From: Acidobacteriota bacterium | GTDB lineage: Bacteria; Acidobacteriota; Vicinamibacteria; Vicinamibacterales; CAVVIG01 | Direction of reading: 5' to 3' | Assembly: GCA_025463215.1 (NCBI GenBank) | Contig: JAOBWF010000244.1 | Location: 1-32,583, forward strand | Length of the DNA: 32,583 nt | Shown: positions 25,231-32,583 of the stretch, in pieces | Layout: every line of letters begins with the position of its first letter | Numbering within the stretch: the first letter of the stretch is position 1 | Translations under genes and position numbers: made by a program | The notes under the pieces: generated by a model | Databases searched by the model: none | The model's input: the letters and a program-made list of their open reading frames with translations, nothing else | What the model was told of the DNA's origin: nothing

Positions 25231-26592
25231 CTAGTCGGTGATCGTGGTGAACTCGCCGCAGCCGAGCATGGCGCTGCCGTAGTACGGATTGGCGAGCGGG
25301 CCATCCATCTGGAGCCAGGATTTCCTGACCATCGGGCAGTAGGCCACGCGCACGCCGGCGGGAAGCAGCGTATGCGTGTCTTTCAGATAGGCCACCAGCG
25401 TGTCGCTCAGCACGCCGTAGGCGCGGCGCGCGCCGGCGACCGTGGTCTGGCGCGCGAGGTCGGCGGTGGCGCGGTCGATCGCGGCGGCGGCGGGCCCTGC
25501 CGACAGCGCCGCCTGGTGCAGCGACGCGGTCTGATCGCGAAGGCGGTCGATGCTGTCGTGCGCGAGCGCGACCTGGATGGCGATCGCCTTGTCGAGGACG
25601 GCCGGCACCGTGCCGGTCGCGGCTGCGGCAGGTACCGCGGCGGCGGCGGCAGCGGCTGGCGGCGCCGGCGTGGGGCTCGATTTCTCCCCGTCGATGTAGC
25701 GGAGGATCGCGCGCACTTCGTCCTGCTCGAGGCCGAGGTTCGGCATCCGCACTTCGCCGAACTTCGCCATCAGCGCCTTGGCGATCGGATCGTTCTTGAT
25801 CCGCAGCACATCGGGCTGCAACGTGTAGCGCGCCAGCCAGTCGCGCTCGCGCGCGTCGAAGGCCACCGACAGGTCGGGACCGATCTTGTCGCCGCGTCCG
25901 ATGGTGTGGCAGTTCGCGCACAGGTTGCCGAACAGATACTTGCCGTTGTCGCGGTTGGTGATCGGCGCCGCTTCGAGATAGCTCCTGCCCGGCTTCGCCG
26001 TCTGCCAGCTGTTCATCCAGGTGCTGATGATCTTCGCGGTGTAGGCCGGGTTGTCGAGGGCCGAGGTCTGCGTCCACTGACCGGTCGCTTCATTGCCAAT
26101 CAGCAGCATCGGCGTGTGGCCGTCCTGCGTCTGGGCCGGATCCGACCAGAGCCCGAGCTTCTTGCTGAGCACGTCGATATCGGTCATCTTGCCGGTGAGG
26201 AAGATCCAGCCCGGGCCGGCGTCGTACTGCTTGGCGTAGGCTTTCAGCGCCGCCGGCGTGTCGTGTTCCGGATCGATCGAGATCGAGATGAAGAACACGT
26301 CGCGGCCCATGCGGTCGCCGAGCAGCTGCTGCATGCGCGCCATGCGTGCCGATTCGAGCGGGCAGGAGTACTGGCAGTTGGTGTAGATCAAGTCGATCGC
26401 GACGATCTTGCCCTTGATCAGGTCGTAGAACGTGACGTCGTCGCCATCCTGCGTCGTCAACGTCACGTTGGGAAAGTAGTTCGCCCCCCAGCGCGCGTCG
26501 GCGGCCAGCCGCGCCTGCGTCAGCAGCGCCAGCGACAATACCGCCCCCGTGACCGCCGCGACGAACGCGGCGGTGCGTGTCCTGCCCTTCAT
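25231..26592 (-). CDS. SCO1/SenC - cytochrome c - DUF3347 triple fusion
   Basis: 453 residues with an N-terminal signal or anchor (FVAAVTGAVLSLALLTQA). Residues about 35-195 form a SCO1/SenC thioredoxin fold with the copper-binding C73-QYS-C77 pair and H159 in DGHTPM. Residues about 213-302 form a mono-haem cytochrome c domain (CANCH, C225/C228/H229; axial M283 in VRMPNLG). An Ala/Pro linker leads to residues about 330-453, which match DUF3347, the domain found next to CusB-like copper systems: YCPM (C419) and NPYYGSAMLGCG (C445). SCO proteins deliver copper to cuproenzymes; here the likely client is the multicopper oxidase encoded just upstream in the operon. ATG 26592 follows GGAGAG at 8 nt; an in-frame TTG at 26604 overlaps that site and is rejected. 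Confidence 0.88.
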   Translation of the reverse strand: MKGRTRTAAFVAAVTGAVLSLALLTQARLAADARWGANYFPNVTLTTQDGDDVTFYDLIKGKIVAIDLIYTNCQYSCPLESARMARMQQLLGDRMGRDVFFISISIDPEHDTPAALKAYAKQYDAGPGWIFLTGKMTDIDVLSKKLGLWSDPAQTQDGHTPMLLIGNEATGQWTQTSALDNPAYTAKIISTWMNSWQTAKPGRSYLEAAPITNRDNGKYLFGNLCANCHTIGRGDKIGPDLSVAFDARERDWLARYTLQPDVLRIKNDPIAKALMAKFGEVRMPNLGLEQDEVRAILRYIDGEKSSPTPAPPAAAAAAAVPAAAATGTVPAVLDKAIAIQVALAHDSIDRLRDQTASLHQAALSAGPAAAAIDRATADLARQTTVAGARRAYGVLSDTLVAYLKDTHTLLPAGVRVAYCPMVRKSWLQMDGPLANPYYGSAMLGCGEFTTITD

Positions 26593-26616
26593 CGTGCTCT
26601 CCAAAATGTGGATCGA

Positions 26617-26657
26617 GAAAAAGTCCGGCGGGCGGTCACATACGGGCCGCCCGCCGG
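26617..26657 (-). terminator. Terminator/attenuator-like hairpin inside the operon
   Basis: Between the multicopper oxidase stop and the SCO1-fusion start, 26625-26635 and 26647-26657 form a perfect 11-bp GC stem (CCGGCGGGCGG) with an 11-nt loop. On the minus strand it is followed by AC and five T (26622-26618). Partial termination here would make more oxidase than chaperone mRNA. Confidence 0.7.
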
Positions 26658-26672
26658 TTCGTCGTGCTGCCG

Positions 26673-28991
26673 TTACGCGCCCGGCACGATATCGGTGGGA
26701 TCGATGAACGTGCAGCCCTGCGGCGTCGGCACCGGTGACGGCATCGGGTTCAGCTCCGCCGTGCCGTTGCCGTTGATGTCCCAGCGGAGCAACATCGCGT
26801 TGTCCTCATGGACGGTGTTGTGGCAGTGCTCCATGTAGGTGCCCGAGAAGTCGCGGAACTGCAGGCTGATCGACAGCGTGCCCGCGGCCCTGAGCCGATA
26901 GACGTCCTTGCGGCCGCGCTCGGCCATCGGCACGTTGGCGATGTTGCCGTCGCGGTCGAGGATCTGTCCCTCTTCGAAGTGGATGTGGATGGGGTGGTCC
27001 CAGCCGCCGCCGCCGTTGTTCAGATGCCAGATCTCGCGCGTGCCCATCTTCGGCGCCGCCGAGATGCGCGCGTAGTCCGCCGCCAGGGTGCCCATCCCGT
27101 TGGTCGCGATGCCCCACGGTGAGCCGCTCTCGGCCGCGGTCGAACCGGTGGTGGTGGCACTCGCCCCGCGATTGAATTCGAAGGTGCGCTCGGCCGATAC
27201 CGGCAGCTGCGAATGATCCGGATTCGGGATCAAAAACGGCGATGCCGGCCACTGCGAGGTGGGGACGGTCGACGACGAGGGATACGTCTCCGAGTAGCCC
27301 GGAACGAAGCTCTTGTCCGGCGCGGACAGCGGCCGCACGACGCGGAACTCGAGGAAGCGGCCGACGCAGGGATCGTGCGACGCGCCCGACAGCGCCTGGC
27401 CGACGGTGAGGTCCGCCGCCGGCAGCTTGCCGTCCTGGTGCTCGCAGCAGTTGACGAGATGGAGCTTGCTGCCCATCGTGAACTTCGAGAAGTCGATCAC
27501 GATGTCGTAGCGTTCCGCGATGCCCTGCTGGTCGAGCATCATCAGCTTGACCGCGCGCGGCAGCAGGTTGCCGTCGTTGGCGATCTGGTACATCGGCTGG
27601 GCGGTGCCCGAGGCATTGGCCAGCGCGAGCTTGAAGAACCGCGACACGCTGGCGTTCAGGATGCGGAAGCGGTACTTGCGCGGCTCGACCTCGAAGTACG
27701 GCCGGTAGGCGAGGTTGGCGGTCATCACGTCCCCGATGAAGCCGTCGAACTGGAAGATGTCCATCGCCAGCTGGCCGCTCTGGTCGAACGCCTTGTCGGC
27801 GAGCATCAGGTTGACGTCGTAGTCCAGGTTGCCCCAGCTCTTGCCCGTCTTGGCCGCCTGTCCGCTCGGCAGCCGCAGGTTGACGCCGTCGTTGACGTCT
27901 TCCGCGCCGCGATCGAGGCCGCTGTAGATGTTGAACATCCCGGCGTTGCCCTTGTAGACGTTCTGCGAGGTGAAGCTGAACATGTGATCGTGGAACCAGT
28001 GCGTGCTCATCGTCTCGTGCCAGTCGCCGGGCACGTTGACCAGGCCGCCCGCGTCAGTCGGCGACGACGCCAGCCGGTCGGTCGCGCCGGTGTTCATCGA
28101 GGTGAAGCCGGCGAGCAGGATCGGGTAGTGATAGTCGTAGAACTGGTTCGGGAAGAAGAACGCGCCGGTGAAGCCGTCGTTCTCCGCGCCGTGATGGCCG
28201 TTGTGCTCGTGCGTCGAGATCGTATGGCGGCCGAACCCGTTGTTCTGCGTCATGTCGCACGGCAGATTGTTGTGATGCCGCATCAGGATCGGTTCGCCGT
28301 AGCGGCCGATCAGCAGCTTCGGGGGGATCGTGCCGTTGAACGTCCACACCGAGTTGTCGAACTGCGTCGGCATCATCGGGTGGAACTTGAGGTCCATCGC
28401 TGACGCGGCGTTGATGCCCGAGTTCAGCTTCGACGCGACGCCGGGGTTATAGGCGTGGTTGGTCGACGCGCAGCCCTGCGTCACGTCGACGGCGACGCGC
28501 GGCTTGTTCGTTTCCCACCGCTGGTGCGCCCACATGTCCCCCGGCGGACGCCCTTCGATCGGCCCCCAGCCGCCGCCGAGCGCCGGGTCGACCGCCTGCG
28601 CGGTCTGATTCGACAGCTTGGTCGGAATCGGATCGAGCGGCATCATCGCCGGATCGTTCGAATCGATGTCGATCGGCCGCCGCGGCAGCACGTCGAAGCG
28701 CGGCATCGCCTGGCTGAACGGCGTGGCGCCGAACAGCGGGCTCGGCGGCAGGCCGGTCGGGATCCCCGGACCGCCCGGTGTCTGCGCCAGCAGGTTCGGC
28801 ATGAACGGGTTGAGGCCCCGGATCGGCGCCATGATGCCGGCGCCGGTGAACAGGCCGAGCTTGATCAGGTCGCGCCGGGATACCTGACCATGCGACAGCG
28901 CCTTCAGAATGCCGCGCCGCTCGTCCTGGGCGTGGCGCGCCGCGTTCATCTGCGGCCGCGACGTGTTCCACGGTAGATAGATTCGTCTCAT
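26673..28991 (-). CDS. Tat-exported multicopper oxidase
   Basis: 772 residues. SRRDLIKLGLFTGAG (residues 38-52) is a twin-arginine signal, so the folded enzyme is exported with its cofactors or loaded after export. All copper motifs are present: THEH (H261, H263), HWFHDH (H331, H334, H336), HPIHIH (H666, H669, H671) and HCHNTVHEDNAM (H722, C723, H724, H728, axial M733). This makes it a complete laccase-type enzyme with type 1 copper and a trinuclear centre, coupling four one-electron oxidations to O2 reduction. It is longer than CotA or CueO, with a long N-terminal extension before the first cupredoxin domain. The substrate (metal ion, phenol or other) is not evident. AAGGAG lies 8-9 nt before ATG 28991. 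The next gene encodes its probable copper chaperone. Confidence 0.93.
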   Translation of the reverse strand: MRRIYLPWNTSRPQMNAARHAQDERRGILKALSHGQVSRRDLIKLGLFTGAGIMAPIRGLNPFMPNLLAQTPGGPGIPTGLPPSPLFGATPFSQAMPRFDVLPRRPIDIDSNDPAMMPLDPIPTKLSNQTAQAVDPALGGGWGPIEGRPPGDMWAHQRWETNKPRVAVDVTQGCASTNHAYNPGVASKLNSGINAASAMDLKFHPMMPTQFDNSVWTFNGTIPPKLLIGRYGEPILMRHHNNLPCDMTQNNGFGRHTISTHEHNGHHGAENDGFTGAFFFPNQFYDYHYPILLAGFTSMNTGATDRLASSPTDAGGLVNVPGDWHETMSTHWFHDHMFSFTSQNVYKGNAGMFNIYSGLDRGAEDVNDGVNLRLPSGQAAKTGKSWGNLDYDVNLMLADKAFDQSGQLAMDIFQFDGFIGDVMTANLAYRPYFEVEPRKYRFRILNASVSRFFKLALANASGTAQPMYQIANDGNLLPRAVKLMMLDQQGIAERYDIVIDFSKFTMGSKLHLVNCCEHQDGKLPAADLTVGQALSGASHDPCVGRFLEFRVVRPLSAPDKSFVPGYSETYPSSSTVPTSQWPASPFLIPNPDHSQLPVSAERTFEFNRGASATTTGSTAAESGSPWGIATNGMGTLAADYARISAAPKMGTREIWHLNNGGGGWDHPIHIHFEEGQILDRDGNIANVPMAERGRKDVYRLRAAGTLSISLQFRDFSGTYMEHCHNTVHEDNAMLLRWDINGNGTAELNPMPSPVPTPQGCTFIDPTDIVPGA

Positions 28992-29023
28992 CGCTCTTCT
29001 CCTTCTCTTGTCTCTTGCGCCTT

Positions 29024-31225
29024 TTAGGGGCGAATGGTGACGGGCACGGTGATGATCGCGCCGAGGTCGGACCGGACCGTGACCTCCGCCGGCGCAGGGT
29101 TGACTCCAACTTCTGTGAACGTGCGGTCGCCCGCAGGCGCGGGGATGCCGACCGCGATCGGCAGCGCCGGGCCCATGTCGCCGAAGCCGAGCACGGTCAG
29201 CACGGCGGCGGGGTCGCTGGTGGTCGCGTTGACGTCGAGGCGCGAGCGTCTGACGCGCCAGGTCGCGGCGACCCCGGTCAGCGTGTCGCTCGGCGTCGGG
29301 TTCTTCACGACGGTGATGTGCATCGTCGCCGACGAGGTGCCGCAGGTGCCCGCGATCGAGAACTCACTGCAGTTGGTGACGTCGACCCTGAAGGTCAGCA
29401 CCGTGTTGTCCGCGATGTTGCGGCCGGTCGCCAGCTTGTCGATCAGGAAGGACTGATCCGGCGTCGGCTGCGGGGTGAACGCCGCCGCGGCCGCGATCCG
29501 CTCCGTCGGCGGTGCCGGCAGCGTCGGATTCACGGTCGACACCTGCGACCAGGTGAAGGTCAGCGGCAGCACCGTGGGGACCGTCGTGTCGCGGCTGTTG
29601 CCGGCGTTGATCGTGACGCGGTCGCCGCGCTTCGCGGTCTGATCCGGACCCGCGTCGGCGATCGGCGTATAGATCGCCGAGGAGCCGTCCGCCGGGCAGC
29701 TCGGCGTGACCGGCGCCACCGCGCCGGGCCATGGCGCGAGCTGGCCGAGACGGACCGCCGGGTTCGCCGGATAGGGACCCGAGCCGTGCGCGAGGAACGG
29801 GAAGTCCTGGAAGTTGCTCGGGACCGGCGCGCTGCCGACGCCGAGGTTTTCCGGGAAGATGAAATCGAAGTTCGGCGCGGTGTAGACACCCGCGGCGAGG
29901 CCGTTCGGCGTCTTCATGTCGCCGGTGTTCCAGTCCATGTAGGCGCCGTTGCCGGTGGTCGCGCGCAGCATCCGCGTCGGCGGCAGGAATGGCGCGTCGT
30001 CGCTCGGACGCCAGCGCCAGCGGCCGGCGACAGCGCCGATGCCGCGGCCCGGCGCGCCGGCCGCCAGCACTCCCGGATCGACCGAGACCATCGCGTAGAA
30101 GCGCTCGCTCTCCGTCGCGGTGCAGGGGTCGACGTCGATCGCCGACAGCATCACGAAGCTCGAGGGATCGGTGGTGAACCCTTCGATGCGCGTGCGGACG
30201 GCCGCCTCCTGCGGCAGGTTCGGATCGGGCCGGCCGCCGACGCCGAGCAGCATGACGTCGATCGCGGTGTAGGCCGGCTGCGCGCCGGCCTGCGTGAACA
30301 GGCCGATGTTGGCGATCACGCCCCACGCCGAAATATACGGACCCTTGGCGTCGATGGTCAGGCTGCCGTTGTAGTCGACGAAGTCGCCGACTTCGAACGG
30401 CGCCATCCGGAGCGAGTCGGTGCCGTTGCTGACGAAGTCCCCCGGCACCAGGCCGAACTGGTACCAGAGCGGCGGATAGTCGGTGGTGAAGATCGTCAGG
30501 TAGTTGCCGTCCGGTCCCTTCGGGCGGTTGATCTGCGGGCACAGCGGGTCGTCCTGGACCGTCGGATCGGTGCGCGGGATGCACATCGGGTACGCCGTCT
30601 CCGACCGGACGGTCGGATTGTCCTCGTCGATCGTGAAGCGGGCATCGTCGGTGCGGACGCGGCCGAACTTGCCGGCCGGGTCGTTGATCACGACGCGCGC
30701 ACCGGTGGTGGCGTCGCCGATCGTGCCGCCGACGCGCAGCTCACCGGTGGCGTAGTCGATGTAGTTGATGAAGCCCGCGCCAGCGTTGGCCGACTGCTGC
30801 GAGACGAACATCAACCCGGCGATGTACTGGTTGCCCACGCGGTTGCCCTGGATGCGCACCTCGTAGGTCGTGTACGGCGCCGGCACATCGGACTTGGCCA
30901 GGCCGCTCTGGGCCTGACCCGAGGGGCCCGAGCCCATGCCGTAGGGCACGGGCGCCTGTGTGAACACCTCCTGCCAGGTCAGCGCGAACGCCGGCATCTG
31001 CAGGAGGGTGTTGGCGGGGACGGTGATCACGGTGCCGTTCACCGTGATCGTGCCGCCGCCGGAGAAGCCGTCGTCGGCGGGCGTCAGCGTTGCCGCGTCG
31101 ACGAAGCCGACGATGTCGAACGGGGACACCGTCTGGAACGTGGGGGCCTGTGCGTGCGGGCCGGCGTTGGCCCAGCCCACGAGGGCGAGAATCACCAGCG
31201 CCGTTCGGCCGAATCTCGATCGCAT
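29024..31225 (-). CDS. Secreted PKD-like domain protein of unknown function
   Basis: 733 residues. ATG 31225 has AAGGAG about 10 nt upstream and a signal peptide (MRSRFGRTALVILALVGWANA). The first ~500 residues are beta-rich and contain features I cannot place in a family: GGGTITVNGTVITVPANTLL, TYEVRIQGNRVGNQYIAGL, a pair of Cys in PMCIPRT...PLCPQ, and GDFVDYNGSLTIDAKGPYISAW. Residues about 522-640 begin ADAGPDQTAKRGDRVTINAGNSRD, the classic opening of a PKD/Ig-like fold; a further beta domain follows to the end. There are no haem or copper motifs. It lies 32 bp before the multicopper oxidase and 38 bp after the di-haem peroxidase gene, so it is firmly part of the operon and may bind the substrate or the partner enzymes. 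Confidence 0.78.
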   Translation of the reverse strand: MRSRFGRTALVILALVGWANAGPHAQAPTFQTVSPFDIVGFVDAATLTPADDGFSGGGTITVNGTVITVPANTLLQMPAFALTWQEVFTQAPVPYGMGSGPSGQAQSGLAKSDVPAPYTTYEVRIQGNRVGNQYIAGLMFVSQQSANAGAGFINYIDYATGELRVGGTIGDATTGARVVINDPAGKFGRVRTDDARFTIDEDNPTVRSETAYPMCIPRTDPTVQDDPLCPQINRPKGPDGNYLTIFTTDYPPLWYQFGLVPGDFVSNGTDSLRMAPFEVGDFVDYNGSLTIDAKGPYISAWGVIANIGLFTQAGAQPAYTAIDVMLLGVGGRPDPNLPQEAAVRTRIEGFTTDPSSFVMLSAIDVDPCTATESERFYAMVSVDPGVLAAGAPGRGIGAVAGRWRWRPSDDAPFLPPTRMLRATTGNGAYMDWNTGDMKTPNGLAAGVYTAPNFDFIFPENLGVGSAPVPSNFQDFPFLAHGSGPYPANPAVRLGQLAPWPGAVAPVTPSCPADGSSAIYTPIADAGPDQTAKRGDRVTINAGNSRDTTVPTVLPLTFTWSQVSTVNPTLPAPPTERIAAAAAFTPQPTPDQSFLIDKLATGRNIADNTVLTFRVDVTNCSEFSIAGTCGTSSATMHITVVKNPTPSDTLTGVAATWRVRRSRLDVNATTSDPAAVLTVLGFGDMGPALPIAVGIPAPAGDRTFTEVGVNPAPAEVTVRSDLGAIITVPVTIRP

Positions 31226-31263
31226 CACAACTAATCTCCTTGGCAGCTCGGAATCACTTCGGA

Positions 31264-32583
31264 TTACTTCGGCGAGAACGGCAGAATCGGCGTGGCCAGG
31301 CCAGCCGCGCCGACCGCGGGCAGCACCACGTACTCGTCGACGGCCTTGCCGTTCGAGAGCACCAGCGTCGTGTTGTCGCCCTTGGCGCCGTGCGGCACTT
31401 TCAGCGACGGGTGATCGAACGGCGCCTTCTCGTAGCGGACGCGGTCGTCGGTCAGCGATTTGAGGAAGGCGACGAGCGCCGCCTTCTCGGCGTCGGTGAA
31501 GCCGAGGCGGAGGACGTCGGTGTCGAGGTTGCTGCCGCCATCCGGCCCGAAGCCGCTGCTGTCGCCGCCGGCGACGCTGCGGACGTTGCCGCCGCGGCTG
31601 TAGAAGTCGACGACCTGTTCGAGCGTCGCGTAGCCGCCGTTGTGGAAGTAGGGGCCGGTCAGCTCGATGTTGCGCAGCGTCGGCGTCTTGAACGAGCCGT
31701 CGACCGCGTCGCGGAACTTCGGATCGCTGATCACCATGCAGCCGTCGATGATCTGGTAGCTGCACGGGTTGAGGCTGTGCGACATCGCGTCAGGCGCGGG
31801 GACGCCGGCGAGCTGCTGTTTGAGCTGGCGCGAGAACGACAGCGGGTTTTTCCACGGATCGAGGCCGCCGACGCCGACGTCGTTCTTGGCCGGCGTCACG
31901 CCGATGTTGTAGAAGCCGTTGTCGTAGATCGCGATCTGGTGATCGCCCATCAGCATGTTCTCGATCGGGCCGTCGCCGGCGAACGAGTCGGCGCCGCTGC
32001 CGAGCACCATGCGGGTCGAGGCGCCGGTGAACTCCGCCCCTTTGTGGCAGTTGACGCAGCGGCCGCGGTCGCCGCTGAAAATCGCCAGCCCCTGCTGTTC
32101 CTGCGGCGTCAGCTGCGTCCGGTCGCCGGCGGCATACCGATCGAACCGGCTGTCGTCGGAGATCAGCGTCGCTTCGTAGAGCTGGATGGCGAGGCCCCAG
32201 AACAGCGAGAAGTTGGCCTCGATCTGGCGGTCGTTCCTTGCCGTGCTGGCCCTGAAGGTGGCGTCCGGCACCTGCCAGAACTCCGGCCAGAACGCGGCCT
32301 TGATCATCGTTTCGTAGTTGGCGATGTTCAGGCCGAGGCCGAGCGGGTTGCGGTACTTCCCGAGCACGCTGTCGGTCGCCGACACGCTCTGGTTCAGCAG
32401 CGGCCGCGTCGAGAGCAGCTTGTGGCCGAGATCGGAGAAGGCGCGGCCCGCTCCCGACATCTCGAAGCCGCTCAGCGCCGGACCGACCGCCTGCGACGCG
32501 GCGCTCGCGTACGGGATGCGGACAATCGCAGGTACCGCGCGCTGGACCTGGGTGCCGTTCGCGTCCGCGTACCAGTCGTCCAC
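31264..32583 (-). CDS. Di-haem cytochrome c peroxidase / MauG-type protein, N-terminal part outside window
   Basis: The frame is open to the right edge, so the first ~440 residues seen are the C-terminal part of a longer protein. Marks of the CCP/MauG superfamily are QIEANFSLFWGLAIQLYEATL, the LTPQEQQGLAIFSGDRGRCVNCH haem site (C176, C179, H180 counted from the edge), DNGFYNIGV, GSFKTPTLRNIELTGPYFHNGGYATLEQVVDFYSRGG and FTDAEKAALVAFLKSL. A first haem site should lie upstream of the window. Members reduce peroxide, carry out MauG-like oxidations or, in RoxA-type relatives, cleave polymers; which applies here is unknown. The C-terminal ~60 residues after the usual end are an extra tail. It is the most upstream visible gene of the oxidase operon. 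Confidence 0.87.
   Translation of the reverse strand: MDDWYADANGTQVQRAVPAIVRIPYASAASQAVGPALSGFEMSGAGRAFSDLGHKLLSTRPLLNQSVSATDSVLGKYRNPLGLGLNIANYETMIKAAFWPEFWQVPDATFRASTARNDRQIEANFSLFWGLAIQLYEATLISDDSRFDRYAAGDRTQLTPQEQQGLAIFSGDRGRCVNCHKGAEFTGASTRMVLGSGADSFAGDGPIENMLMGDHQIAIYDNGFYNIGVTPAKNDVGVGGLDPWKNPLSFSRQLKQQLAGVPAPDAMSHSLNPCSYQIIDGCMVISDPKFRDAVDGSFKTPTLRNIELTGPYFHNGGYATLEQVVDFYSRGGNVRSVAGGDSSGFGPDGGSNLDTDVLRLGFTDAEKAALVAFLKSLTDDRVRYEKAPFDHPSLKVPHGAKGDNTTLVLSNGKAVDEYVVLPAVGAAGLATPILPFSPK

Noticed and set aside
29015..31234. A long plus-strand open frame (739 codons) opposite the PKD-like gene
   Set aside because: Arg/Asp/Val-rich shadow typical of GC-rich DNA; the minus strand has a signal peptide, ribosome site and PKD motif.

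Overview
The window is GC-rich and gene-dense and looks like a chromosomal segment of an acidobacterium, probably of the Vicinamibacteria. That placement is an inference from the gene families: an Oar-type TonB receptor with a carboxypeptidase-like N-domain, many TPR proteins, abundant secreted c-type cytochromes and a PVA-dehydrogenase-like PQQ protein. I see no tRNA, rRNA, phage, IS or CRISPR sequence. At least six genes encode c-type haem (CxxCH) proteins and four encode copper proteins, so the main theme is periplasmic or extracellular oxidative chemistry.

Left part (1-10.7 kb). The 3' end of a thiolase gene is followed by a convergent membrane glycosyltransferase with a TPR tail. Divergent from it lies the first of two paralogous fusions: cytochrome c, then a peptidylglycine-hydroxylase-like (PHM) copper monooxygenase, then TPR repeats. 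A large TonB-dependent receptor follows and ends at a strong terminator. A small redoxin gene comes next, overlapping by four bases the second cytochrome-PHM-TPR fusion. Both fusions keep every copper ligand expected of the PHM fold.

Middle (10.7-19.5 kb). A short-chain fatty acid transporter (AtoE family) and an MFS carboxylate-type transporter are divergent, which together with the thiolase suggests organic-acid use. Then come a 5'-truncated di-haem oxidoreductase remnant, a small unknown gene behind a palindrome-containing promoter, a cytochrome/PQQ beta-propeller dehydrogenase with no ordinary start codon, a PilZ protein, a gene-poor stretch of about 0.7 kb, and a secreted beta-propeller protein closed by a bidirectional terminator.

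Right part (19.6 kb to the end, minus strand). A probable operon reads, in transcription order: a di-haem peroxidase/MauG-type cytochrome (cut by the window edge), a secreted PKD-like protein, a Tat-exported multicopper oxidase, a SCO1-cytochrome c-DUF3347 fusion, a 1638-residue secreted protein with three copies of an unrecognised ~240-residue module between FN3 domains, and a small secreted protein. Most of these genes have strong GGAG ribosome sites. A terminator-like hairpin sits between the oxidase and the SCO1 fusion. It looks like a self-contained extracellular oxidation system whose copper loading and electron handling are encoded together; its substrate cannot be read from the sequence.

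Short tandem repeats of 7 bp (and one of 9 bp) occur both between genes and inside coding linkers, apparently adding residues to proteins.
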